10,306 bases of DNA from positions 1 through 10,306 of the forward strand of contig CALAVF010000455.1 in the NCBI GenBank assembly GCA_937892315.1, read 5' to 3'. Below, one piece after another: positions 1 to 7,421 of the stretch; positions within the stretch are counted from its first letter, which is position 1; every line of letters starts with the position of its first letter. This stretch comes from an uncultured Prevotellaceae bacterium. Its GTDB lineage: Bacteria; Bacteroidota; Bacteroidia; Bacteroidales; Bacteroidaceae. The notes under the pieces are model-generated. The model saw nothing but the letters and a program-made list of their open reading frames with translations, made no database searches and was not told the origin of the DNA. A program made the translations under genes and the position numbers.

Positions 1-3000
1 TCACCATTCGACCGCCGAAGTCGTAAATCTTACCCATGATAGAGTTATTAGAAGCGATGCCGCTTATAGATGTAGCCTCATTGCTTACATTGAATGTCAT
101 AGCACGAGCAGCAGCGTCAGAGAATACAACATTGCTAATCTCGATGCCTTCCCCAGCAAAACTATCATCTGTCTGTACGTCGATGTAGAACACAGCACCG
201 TTGTTGCCAGAGAATGCATTGTTAGTCAAAGACGTTGCCACCACACGGTGGATACCGTTACTGCGGTCGCCAGAGATGAGGCTGTGACCATCAGCACGTT
301 CAGTCAGAGACTCGCTGACGAGTGTCACACCAGCAGGAAGTTTGATGTCGAACTGACCAGCCACGTATGAAGCAGCATTGCTGAGGTTGACGGCAAGACG
401 AGTAATGCCGTTGCCGAGAGCCTCTGTAGAGATGCTTACGCCCTCTTCAAGTGTAGCGGTGCCACGTTCCTTAGCGAGAACAAGGTCGCTGCCACTTCTT
501 TCGCCAGAGAGGATGATGTTGATGAGTGCAGTAGCATCCGCAACATTCAGTTTGCCATCAGCGTTCACATCGGCAATGTCGAACTCTGGAGTGCCCTCCT
601 CAGGAGTGAGGTCTTCGTTGATGATATAGTCAACCAACTGAGTGTAGTCGGAGATAGACACCTTACCGTCACCGTTGAGGTCACCGAGTGTTACAGTGTC
701 GAGGACCTTCTGAAGAGCATCAATACGTGCCTGAATTTCCTCGGCAGTCTTGGTGTACTCTGCGAATTTCTCCGAAGAGAGGTTCTCGTAAATGTCATCT
801 TCCTCGTTATAAACAGACTTGTTATCATCGATATCGTTGTACAACTCGTTGATAGCAGTCCGAATGGCAGTACGCTCCGTCTGAATATAGTTCCTTGTTT
901 CGAGAGAATACTTAGAATAGTCGAAAGACAAATTCCAGAATGCTTTGTTAACCACTTCATACTGAAGGTATGCATCCCAATAAGTAACGTCGTCAAGGTT
1001 GTTCTCAATGTCAGCAGGAATGGCTTCGAATTGATAATATTTATCTTTTTCCTGCACATTCAGATCGGCATTGTCAGACTCTATCTGCTTCTTCAAGTTA
1101 TCAATGTCAGTCTGACGATCCTTGAAGTACTGGGTGTATGTCTTAACAAAGTCTGCCCAGCCTTCATCTGCACGGAGGGCATCACACTTCGTCTCGAACA
1201 CCTCTACGGCAGCATCAAGTTGTGCCTGAAGTTCTGCGATGTCGGCGATGCGAGCGTCGTAGATAACCTTATTGTCGTCGTACTGCTTCTGGCATGCGTC
1301 AGCATCCTTGATAACATCATCAATTCTGCCGTCGATGTGGCTGATGAGGTCTTCAATCTTATCGCTGTAGTAGTCGATGTTGTCCTTGTAGGTCTCGTTC
1401 ACATCCTTGCCCACAGCATCGATTTCTTTCTGGATGTCTGCCTTCACTTCGTCAAGGTTCAAGTCAGCCTTCACTTCGTCGCCATACTCGTCGAGTTGAG
1501 TGAGTTTCTCGCCGAGAGCAGAAACAGCCTCGTTGAATTTAGCGGTCTCAGCAGTAGCGATTTCAGACTCTGTATCGTAGAGTTTCTGAATCTTAGTGTG
1601 GAGAGCAGCAATCTCTGCATCCAGTGCTACGAGTTCTTCTGGTTTCACCTTGCTGAGAACAACCTTGTCAATCTTAGTCTTGAGGGCAGCAATCTCCTTC
1701 TTGACAGCCTGTGCATCGTCAGTTTCCTCGTTGTTGTACTTGTCGGCAATGAGTTTGTTGTACTGATTCTGAAGTGCTGGATATGCCTCATCTCTAATGT
1801 ATTCATATTCATCGCTCTTAGCCTGATCAAGGGCTGTTTCGACGACATCCTTAACATTGTTACCATAAGGGTTCGCATAAATATAGTTGTCATTATGGTC
1901 TCTTTTCCCAGTCCACGAATTTGAATTTTCCTCTATCTTGTCAAGGATTTCCTGATAGAGTTCGAGGTCAGCAATGTACTCAGGATAAACGTGGTACTGG
2001 CTGATGGTTGCCTTTGCTTCGTCCAATTTCTCTTGAGCCTTTGGCAGACTGGCTGCATTAGCCACCATGCTCTTCGTCCAATTGACTTGATAGTTCTTTC
2101 TGAAATCATCAATAAGTTTATTGATTTCGTCGTACTTATTGAAGCAGTCATCAGTAGCCACAGCCTTCGTGAGGGCTTCCTGTGCCTTGTTCAGGTAATC
2201 TGTAACTGCTTTCTGATAATCCTCGACGACACTTGAGAGGTCATCTTCCTGAGCCAGGAGGAACTGGATGTCAGAATCAATTGCGTTGACAAGATTTGCA
2301 ATGGTGTCAGAGAGTTGGTCGTAGGCAGCGGCACTCTGGTTGCTCTGAATCGTCTTGTCGATGTCTTCCAGTGCGTTGAGTGCATTGTCAAGTTTCGTGA
2401 TGTCCTTCGCTGTCTGAGCAGCCTCGCCGTCCTTGATTTCCTTGTTGACTTCGGCAAAGTATTTATCTGCAGTCTTGACAACATCCTTATTGTTTTCTGT
2501 AACTGTATTGAACTTCTTGATGTCGTCCTTTGCATTGAGGGCTTTGACAGCAGCAGACACCTTTGCCTCATAAGCAGAGAAATCAACAACGCCGTCCAAT
2601 GTGCCTTTGAATGCATCCTCAAGTGCCTTGATGCCTTGAGTCAGGGCATCGGCCTTCTTTACCCAGTCACCGTCCACATCATAGAGAGTTCCTTCAACCT
2701 TGGAAACCTTCTTATAATCGTCAGAAGCCTCCTTCAAGAGTTCTGCAATTTTCTGTGGATAATCATAGAGGTCATTGGTCAAGCCATTAGTCTTGCCATC
2801 AATGGCTTCCTTCAGCGTCTCGTTAGTAGCATTACTAAATGCCTCCTGAGTGGCAACAGCAGACTGGAAGGCTGCCTCTGTCTTGGCAAGAGCATCCTCG
2901 AAGTTCTTGTAGCGTCCAGCATTGTCTTGTGCAATCTGGGCATTGTAACCACTTGTCTGTTCCTTGAGGAGGTTGTTCAGTTCAACGGTAAGTTCAGTAA

Positions 3001-6000
3001 CCCTTGCTGTAATTGCCGTATTCTGAGCGACAGACTGGCCACTGTTATAATAGTTTTCAGCATCGGCTGCGAGGGTGTTGATTGCAGACTGGATATCCTT
3101 CAACTGCTCCTGATAATAAGCCAGTTTGCTGGACTCGTCAGACGAAGAAATCTGGAAGTTCACATCGTTCCATGTACCCTGAAGGGTTGTTTCGATAGCA
3201 TACTTCTGGCCCTTATTTGTTCCACCATCGCCATTGTAAGCCTTTTCGTTGGCAGGAGCGTCAGTGTCAACCTTCTTTGCCTTGTCGGTGATTGCTTTAA
3301 TAGCGTCTGCAACAGCAGTCTTGTTAGCAGCAACGCTGGCAGTACCAGCCTTGTACATTGCCTCAACCTTATCCTTCTGGATGGCTGCGATATCCTTCTT
3401 ATAGCCATCAAGGAGACCGTTGTAGTACTTCGTTGGACCTACCTTGCCATAGTGTTTGCCAATTTCAGTGTTGGCGTCGTCAATGCTCTCCACCATTGTC
3501 TGGTAAGCGTCGTAGTTTGTCTGAGCAGCCTTGACTGCCGTGAGAGCATCAGCAATCTGCTTGTCGATGGCTGCAAGGTCAGTCTTCCAAACAGACTCCT
3601 TAAGGTTCTGGTTAGGCTTGTTGTAAGCGTTATCAACCTTCTTCTGCAAATCAGCGAGTGCCTTATCGATGTCAGCCTTCTTACCTGCTTGAACCTTCTT
3701 TGCGTCTTCACTGGTGTTGGCAGCAGCGTCGCTCTTCTCCTTGGTATAGGCGTCATTAGTCTTTGCCAATGCTGTGTAGTAAGCAGTAAGGGCCTTTTCA
3801 TTGTCTTGAACAGCCTTAATGGCGTTCTTGATGTTGCTCTTGCTAGTGGTGAGGTCAGTGATGAGTTGATCGACTTTTGCGATGTATTCCGCCAACTCTG
3901 CATTCACTGTCTTGTTGGCTTCAACTGCCTTCTGGATGAGGGTTTTGTCGGTCTGGTCAGAGAGAGGAGTATTGCTCTCACTCGTAGCGATGTCAGCCTT
4001 CACCTTATCGGCATCTTTTGCCAAAGCCTCGTATGCTGCATGGAGTTTCTGACCCTTTTCGTCTGCATAGTCATAACTCTTTTTGAAGTCCTTATCATCA
4101 TCGAGGTCTTCGACTTCTGCATTGAGTTTGTCCAGTGCTTCAATCTTGTCTGTTGCCTGCTTTTCGAGGCTCTGGCGGAGATTGTAAGGTGCCATGTAGC
4201 CGAACTCCGTCTGAGCAGTTGCAGCGTCAGCAACAAGTTTCTTGATGGCAGCCTCGATGTTTGCCTTAGTGTCACCCAATGCCAACTTCTGCACATCGGT
4301 GTAGTGATCAACGGCATTATAAGAATCTTTTTCGTCAGCCAATTTCTTGTTATAGCCAGCATAAGTATCCTTCCAGTCAGAGATGTTCTTCTGGATGTCT
4401 TCGCCCTTGTAGGAAGAAGCCACGTCGGCAGACTTCTCGGCGATGGTAGCGAGAGCCGCATCGAGTTGCTTCTGGAGAGCGGCTGCATCGTCATAAACCT
4501 GCTTATAAACCTTCTGAGCGGCGGTTGTACCGTTCTTGAGGGCTGCGATGTTGGCAGTCTGAGCAGTGGCTACGCCATTGGCACTATCAAAGTCGGATGT
4601 GTTGTTGGCAGGAGTCTTGGCATCCTTATTAGCCTTGAACTTCTTCTCCACATCAGCAAGAGCGTCGGCGAGTGCCTTGGAGATACCATCCTCATAACTT
4701 GTGTATTGAGTTGATGGAGTGTAGTCCTGATAGTCAAGTTTAGCAATATCTGTCTTAGCCGTGGTGAGATCGCTCTGTGCCTTAGAGATAGCAGCCTTCA
4801 CGCCAATGTACGCGTTTGCATAAGTCAAAGCCACTTCGTAGTTATCGATAGCAGTTTTTGCGGCTGCTTCCTTTGTAGGAGTATAATCAAGAATTTCTTC
4901 TTTGGCATTGTTCTTGCCATCAAGTTCTGTCTTCACTGCGTTAATAGCATCCTGTGCGGTAGTACGCTTCACAGTAGAAACCTCCTCGGCACCAGCCTCT
5001 GCAACAATCTTGTCAAGACGGTCTTGCAGTGTTGCGACTTTGTCATACTGTGCATTGATGGTAGCCTTGTTAGCGGTGTAAGTCGTAGCAACGCCTGTGG
5101 CCTTGGTTGCCAATGCACTGATAGCAGTCACGTCGTCAACAGAAGTGTACTTCTTGGCGTTCTTGTGGTTCTCCTCAACCGTTGTGTTCTTGGCTGCAAT
5201 TTCTTTCGAAATTTCTGTCAGAAGGTCATTTGCGTTAGCATAGAGGTTGGAGTAGATGTCGTATGTTATCTTTTCATTGGCACTGTACTTGTACACTTGG
5301 TCAAGGAAGAGGTCAGACACAGCCTTCTGTGCATCGTTGTATGCCTTGAGTGCGGCAGCAACTGCATCAGCGTTGTTCTTGTAAACATTGAGGTAGTCGT
5401 TCTTAGAAGCGTTGATGTCTGCCTCTAAAGCATCTATCTTATCCTGAATAGCCTTCTGAGCATCATCAGTTGCACCAGCAGGATTGGCTTTAAATGCAGC
5501 AATCTCGCTTGTGAGAGCAGAGATTCGACCTTCAAACTCAGCCTTATTGTTGGGGTCACCATCCTGCATCTCACCCTTAACGGTGTTGAGATTTGCAGTC
5601 AAAGTGGCAGCACCGGTGTTAGCCGTATAGTTTGCCTCGTCGCTGGCAGCCTTTGTCGTGAGGGCAGCAATTTCTTTTGCAATGGAACTATTGTCAAGAT
5701 TGTAGAGTGAGAAATTGACATAATTCTGATAAGTCTGGTTTGCCTTAAGGTCATTAATCTTGTCTTGAATCAGACCAGCAGCCGTCTCGTTTTCTTTCTT
5801 CTTGTTGGCATCGTCGCCCAGAGTCTCATAACTCTTGATGGCCTCGGTGAGCACGTTGAGTTGACGCTGAAGTTCAGCAATCGCATCACCGAATTTAAAG
5901 TCAAGGTCAACCACCACTGTTGTGAAAGTGAAGATGCCTGTACCTTTGACGGCAACGGCTACGTTTGTTTCTTCTGTAAGTGTGAGTTTCGGAAGATCAA

Positions 6001-6286
6001 CTTTGCCATTGGCTGTGACTGTCTTGGAAACAGAGCCAGCAGTAATCGTAACAGAACCACCTGTTGGCACCACAATGTCATTAATGGTAATGTTGTAGTC
6101 ACCAGGTGCAAGTTTCATTGTCTGCGTGATGACGGAACCGTCGTTTGACAGCACCTTACCATCATCTGTCACGGAATAGACACCGGTCCAGTCTTTTGCA
6201 GCGAGCACGCCGCCTACTTCCGCTGCGTTGGCAACAGCAGGAAAACCTGCCAAAGCAGCAAATGAGTAAACAATGCTTTTTTTCAT
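1..6286 (-). CDS. Giant secreted coiled-coil protein with dockerin and cohesin-like domains (C-terminus cut by window edge)
   Basis: The minus frame from the ATG at 6286 stays open for 2095 codons and leaves the window at position 1. I checked the frame at residues 140, 1019, 1458 and 1868 and all agree. Residues 1-21 form a signal peptide (MKK, hydrophobic core, cleavage after ANA). Residues about 28-128 look beta-rich and globular. Residues about 133-1860 are mainly helical heptad-like sequence rich in Lys, Asp, Ala, Asn and Glu, with few Arg or Cys and scattered Trp. Two dockerin-type calcium loops follow: D1869/N1871/D1873/S1877/D1880 and D1906/N1908/D1910/N1914/D1917. Residues about 1948-2067 resemble the cohesin-like beta domain often paired with dockerins in Bacteroidetes. 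The last visible residues, IYDFGGRMV, match the opening of a type IX-like C-terminal sorting tail, so only about 15-30 residues are probably missing. It is likely exported and surface-attached, as an adhesin, spacer or scaffold; enzymatic activity is not evident. No Shine-Dalgarno precedes the A-rich start, as is normal for this phylum. Confidence 0.95.
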   Translation of the reverse strand, partial: MKKSIVYSFAALAGFPAVANAAEVGGVLAAKDWTGVYSVTDDGKVLSNDGSVITQTMKLAPGDYNITINDIVVPTGGSVTITAGSVSKTVTANGKVDLPKLTLTEETNVAVAVKGTGIFTFTTVVVDLDFKFGDAIAELQRQLNVLTEAIKSYETLGDDANKKKENETAAGLIQDKINDLKANQTYQNYVNFSLYNLDNSSIAKEIAALTTKAASDEANYTANTGAATLTANLNTVKGEMQDGDPNNKAEFEGRISALTSEIAAFKANPAGATDDAQKAIQDKIDALEADINASKNDYLNVYKNNADAVAAALKAYNDAQKAVSDLFLDQVYKYSANEKITYDIYSNLYANANDLLTEISKEIAAKNTTVEENHKNAKKYTSVDDVTAISALATKATGVATTYTANKATINAQYDKVATLQDRLDKIVAEAGAEEVSTVKRTTAQDAINAVKTELDGKNNAKEEILDYTPTKEAAAKTAIDNYEVALTYANAYIGVKAAISKAQSDLTTAKTDIAKLDYQDYTPSTQYTSYEDGISKALADALADVEKKFKANKDAKTPANNTSDFDSANGVATAQTANIAALKNGTTAAQKVYKQVYDDAAALQKQLDAALATIAEKSADVASSYKGEDIQKNISDWKDTYAGYNKKLADEKDSYNAVDHYTDVQKLALGDTKANIEAAIKKLVADAATAQTEFGYMAPYNLRQSLEKQATDKIEALDKLNAEVEDLDDDKDFKKSYDYADEKGQKLHAAYEALAKDADKVKADIATSESNTPLSDQTDKTLIQKAVEANKTVNAELAEYIAKVDQLITDLTTSKSNIKNAIKAVQDNEKALTAYYTALAKTNDAYTKEKSDAAANTSEDAKKVQAGKKADIDKALADLQKKVDNAYNKPNQNLKESVWKTDLAAIDKQIADALTAVKAAQTNYDAYQTMVESIDDANTEIGKHYGKVGPTKYYNGLLDGYKKDIAAIQKDKVEAMYKAGTASVAANKTAVADAIKAITDKAKKVDTDAPANEKAYNGDGGTNKGQKYAIETTLQGTWNDVNFQISSSDESSKLAYYQEQLKDIQSAINTLAADAENYYNSGQSVAQNTAITARVTELTVELNNLLKEQTSGYNAQIAQDNAGRYKNFEDALAKTEAAFQSAVATQEAFSNATNETLKEAIDGKTNGLTNDLYDYPQKIAELLKEASDDYKKVSKVEGTLYDVDGDWVKKADALTQGIKALEDAFKGTLDGVVDFSAYEAKVSAAVKALNAKDDIKKFNTVTENNKDVVKTADKYFAEVNKEIKDGEAAQTAKDITKLDNALNALEDIDKTIQSNQSAAAYDQLSDTIANLVNAIDSDIQFLLAQEDDLSSVVEDYQKAVTDYLNKAQEALTKAVATDDCFNKYDEINKLIDDFRKNYQVNWTKSMVANAASLPKAQEKLDEAKATISQYHVYPEYIADLELYQEILDKIEENSNSWTGKRDHNDNYIYANPYGNNVKDVVETALDQAKSDEYEYIRDEAYPALQNQYNKLIADKYNNEETDDAQAVKKEIAALKTKIDKVVLSKVKPEELVALDAEIAALHTKIQKLYDTESEIATAETAKFNEAVSALGEKLTQLDEYGDEVKADLNLDEVKADIQKEIDAVGKDVNETYKDNIDYYSDKIEDLISHIDGRIDDVIKDADACQKQYDDNKVIYDARIADIAELQAQLDAAVEVFETKCDALRADEGWADFVKTYTQYFKDRQTDIDNLKKQIESDNADLNVQEKDKYYQFEAIPADIENNLDDVTYWDAYLQYEVVNKAFWNLSFDYSKYSLETRNYIQTERTAIRTAINELYNDIDDNKSVYNEEDDIYENLSSEKFAEYTKTAEEIQARIDALQKVLDTVTLGDLNGDGKVSISDYTQLVDYIINEDLTPEEGTPEFDIADVNADGKLNVADATALINIILSGERSGSDLVLAKERGTATLEEGVSISTEALGNGITRLAVNLSNAASYVAGQFDIKLPAGVTLVSESLTERADGHSLISGDRSNGIHRVVATSLTNNAFSGNNGAVFYIDVQTDDSFAGEGIEISNVVFSDAAARAMTFNVSNEATSISGIASNNSIMGKIYDFGGRMV

Positions 6287-6561
6287 ACGTTTGTTTTTAA
6301 TTGTTAATAAATTATTGTTTTTTTGTTATATTTCTTACACTTAATTTTACCGGTCCTGCATCCCTTGTTGGGGGATGCTTCTTCATTCTAATTCTGCGGT
6401 ATATTCATAGGCGATAAAATTGGTTTTTTTACTTATTATATATAATAATGTGTAATTCGAGGCTTTTTGGGGGCGTTGGCAGGGTGGTTTTCACCATCCA
6501 TTTTTGCCGCTTTGTACGGCAAATTACACCCCCGAAAGGGCAGAATACTACATTTCGGGGG
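6287..6561 (-). promoter_or_regulatory. Structured 5' leader of the giant gene
   Basis: This gap holds no gene but several perfect inverted repeats. They are a 9-base stem CCCCCGAAA/TTTCGGGGG (6529-6537 with 6553-6561), a 6-base stem TTGCCG/CGGCAA (6504-6509 with 6517-6522), a 16-base palindrome TTATTATATATAATAA (6433-6448), and a 7-base stem GCATCCC/GGGATGC with a 7-base loop (6358-6364 with 6372-6378). The last 70 bases before the ATG are A-rich and unstructured, as favoured for initiation without a Shine-Dalgarno site. The stems could be regulatory RNA elements or protein-binding sites. None has a clear U-tract on the minus strand, so they do not look like terminators. Confidence 0.45.
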
Positions 6562-6569
6562 CAAAGTTA
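6562..6569 (-). promoter_or_regulatory. Candidate -7 box (TAACTTTG) upstream of the giant gene
   Basis: The minus strand reads TAACTTTG, an exact fit to the Bacteroidetes -7 consensus TAnnTTTG. No TTTG lies 19-21 bases upstream, so the -33 half is poor. Transcription from here would give a leader of about 270 bases before the ATG at 6286. I found no better match closer to that start. It lies 38 bases past the stop of the regulator gene, so it could allow independent expression of the giant gene. Confidence 0.45.
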
Positions 6570-6606
6570 CGGATTATTAGCAATGTTTAACGGCTTTTCA
6601 CGATGC

Positions 6607-6870
6607 CTAAGAGTCAACACTTGTGTTGCCAATCGTGCCACTCACTCGTGAGGCATACTCTCCGAAGAAGTCGTGACCCAGGATGATGGAGACGCGCAGA
6701 AGGAGTTCGGTGTCGATGGTGGGTCGCTTGAAAAGTTTGTAAACGTTGGAGCGGTCACAATAGAGTTTGCGGGCGAACCAACTGACGGTTCGCTCTTGAC
6801 GTTCAAGTTCCTCCTTGATGAGTTGCCCGATGTGAAGTGTGGGCAGGCGGGTGCTGTTCTGCTCGTCCAT
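6607..6870 (-). CDS. Small helix-turn-helix DNA-binding protein
   Basis: This 87-residue protein has a compact XRE/Cro-like helix-turn-helix core. Helix 1 spans about residues 12-24 (HIGQLIKEELERQ), helix 2 about 28-36 (TVSWFARKL) and recognition helix 3 about 39-47 (DRSNVYKLF), followed by a supporting helix (TIDTELLLRVSIILG) and a polar tail. Similar short one-domain regulators are common in Bacteroidales. I chose the ATG at 6870; an upstream in-frame TTG at 6894 sits in a hairpin and is less likely. No Shine-Dalgarno is visible. The stop lies 320 bases before the giant gene on the same strand, so that gene or the regulator's own leader is a plausible target; this is inference. No ligand-binding or dimerisation domain is visible. 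Confidence 0.85.
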   Translation of the reverse strand: MDEQNSTRLPTLHIGQLIKEELERQERTVSWFARKLYCDRSNVYKLFKRPTIDTELLLRVSIILGHDFFGEYASRVSGTIGNTSVDS

Positions 6871-6884
6871 AAGGAAAAGTCGGT

Positions 6885-6912
6885 GAACTTGCAAGCACCC
6901 CGGGGCAAGTTC
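6885..6912 (-). promoter_or_regulatory. Hairpin just upstream of the regulator start codon
   Basis: A perfect 8-base stem, GAACTTGC/GCAAGTTC (6885-6892 with 6905-6912), with a 12-base G/C-rich loop, ends 14 bases before the ATG at 6870. In RNA it would sit next to the ribosome-entry region, so it could modulate translation or bind the regulator. It is followed by ACCGACTTTTCCTT rather than a proper U-tract, so it is a weak terminator at best. Confidence 0.4.
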
Positions 6913-6950
6913 GGTGGGGTTGTGTTGTCGGTGGTGTCAGTACATAACAG

Positions 6951-7067
6951 AAAAAGCGTGGGTGCATCGTACCTGTTGCCCGTCCCACTGCTTAAGGCTC
7001 TAGCACTGCCCCCTGTCAAAAGACGAGCAACGCCAGAAGCCCACGCAGAATATGTATATATGGGCTC
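6951..7067 (-). terminator. Possible terminator/antiterminator switch
   Basis: The outer stem GCGTGGG/CCCACGC followed by UUUUU looks like an intrinsic terminator, though its interior is long (about 77 bases). Its 5' arm overlaps a second pairing partner: minus-strand GAGCCCA (7067-7061) can pair with TGGGCTT (7043-7037), with one G-U pair. Bases 7040-7043 cannot be in both helices, which is the layout of an attenuator controlling read-through into the regulator gene. This rests on pairing alone. Confidence 0.35.
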
Positions 7068-7290
7068 CCTTTGCGTGGACACATACGTGTCGCCGCAAGG
7101 AGGGCTGTCTATAAACACATCCTATGAGGCATCTACCGCTGCTTTGTCCTTGTGACTCGGAGTTGAATGTGCTAGATTCTAAGCGGTCAAGAACAAAGCG
7201 TCAAAGTAAACGCTTCTAAAATTATGTATCCCTCCCACCCTGCTTCTGGCCATCAGAAAAAGACCAAAAATTCGTAGGGCGGGATAAGAC
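6951..7290 (-). ncRNA. Candidate structured RNA or attenuating leader, unclassified
   Basis: No credible protein gene lies between 6871 and 7421, but the minus strand folds into successive hairpins. First is a 9-base stem that is perfect only as minus-strand RNA because it includes a G-U pair (7276-7284 with 7233-7241), enclosing a 5-base stem (7244-7248 with 7254-7258). Next is a hairpin with stems GACAC/GTGTC and TTGCG/CGCAA (7065-7104). Last is a rod with outer stem GCGTGGG/CCCACGC (7046-7040 with 6962-6956) and inner 10-base stem (7031-7022 with 6984-6975), ending in five U at 6955-6951. A -7 box at 7302-7295 would start a transcript near 7290. It could be an independent small RNA or a leader of the regulator gene. 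I could not match it to 6S, tmRNA, RNase P, SRP or a known riboswitch by eye. Confidence 0.5.
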
Positions 7291-7294
7291 GATG

Positions 7295-7302
7295 CAAAGT
7301 TA
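7295..7302 (-). promoter_or_regulatory. Candidate -7 box (TAACTTTG) for the leader RNA and regulator gene
   Basis: Minus-strand TAACTTTG fits TAnnTTTG exactly. Twenty bases upstream the sequence is TTTT rather than TTTG, so the -33 half is approximate. A transcript from here would include the structured region and reach the regulator gene if not terminated. A weaker alternative, TTACTTTG, lies at 7210-7203 inside a 6-base inverted repeat (7196-7201 with 7210-7215). Confidence 0.5.
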
Positions 7303-7384
7303 AGAATTTTTTATTGGGGAAAAAATTTTTGAGGGGGATTTTTTGGGGGGAGTTCGAGGAATCAAAAAAATTTTTGTATGAAAT

Positions 7385-7416
7385 TTTGTCTGATTCAAAA
7401 ATAATGCCTAATTTTG
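7385..7416 (+). promoter_or_regulatory. Bacteroidetes-type promoter, near-perfect, for the small membrane-protein pair
   Basis: TTTG at 7385-7388 is separated by exactly 20 bases from TAATTTTG at 7409-7416, matching the TTTG/TAnnTTTG consensus and usual spacing of the primary Bacteroidetes sigma factor. The start site should fall within a few bases after 7416, almost on the ATG at 7422. This rules out the upstream starts at 7314 (TTG) and 7404 (ATG), which lie before or inside the promoter. Confidence 0.75.
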
Positions 7417-7421
7417 CAACA

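Noticed and set aside
1031..1924. A 297-codon plus-strand open frame with hydrophobic character
   Set aside because: It is a shadow of the same coiled-coil gene; Lys/Asp/Glu-rich coding read backwards gives Phe/Leu/Val-rich frames that mimic membrane proteins.
2315..4714. A 799-codon plus-strand open frame rich in Leu, Val, Cys and Ser
   Set aside because: It lies wholly opposite the giant coiled-coil gene. Its length follows from that gene rarely using codons whose complement is a stop in this frame; it has no promoter, start context or domain.
6529..6561. Terminator of the regulator gene
   Set aside because: The 9-base stem is perfect, but on the minus strand it is followed by TGTAATTTGCC rather than a U-tract, and it overlaps the likely start of the giant gene's transcript.
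6642..7118. A 158-codon minus-strand frame overlapping the regulator gene
   Set aside because: Its second half is the regulator gene out of frame and its first half is the structured RNA region; there is no protein-like pattern.
6673..7155. A 160-codon plus-strand frame
   Set aside because: It is opposite the regulator gene and the RNA region, with no plus-strand promoter or recognisable domain.
6951..7290. tmRNA, RNase P RNA or SRP RNA
   Set aside because: I saw none of the signature blocks (tmRNA tag and CCA-type ends, the RNase P GAGGAAAGTCC core, the SRP GGAAGCAG loop). 6S could not be excluded but could not be supported either.
7314..7421. N-terminal extension of the small membrane protein from a TTG at 7314 or ATG at 7404
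   Set aside because: The consensus promoter at 7385-7416 lies inside this stretch, so it should not be transcribed as part of this message.
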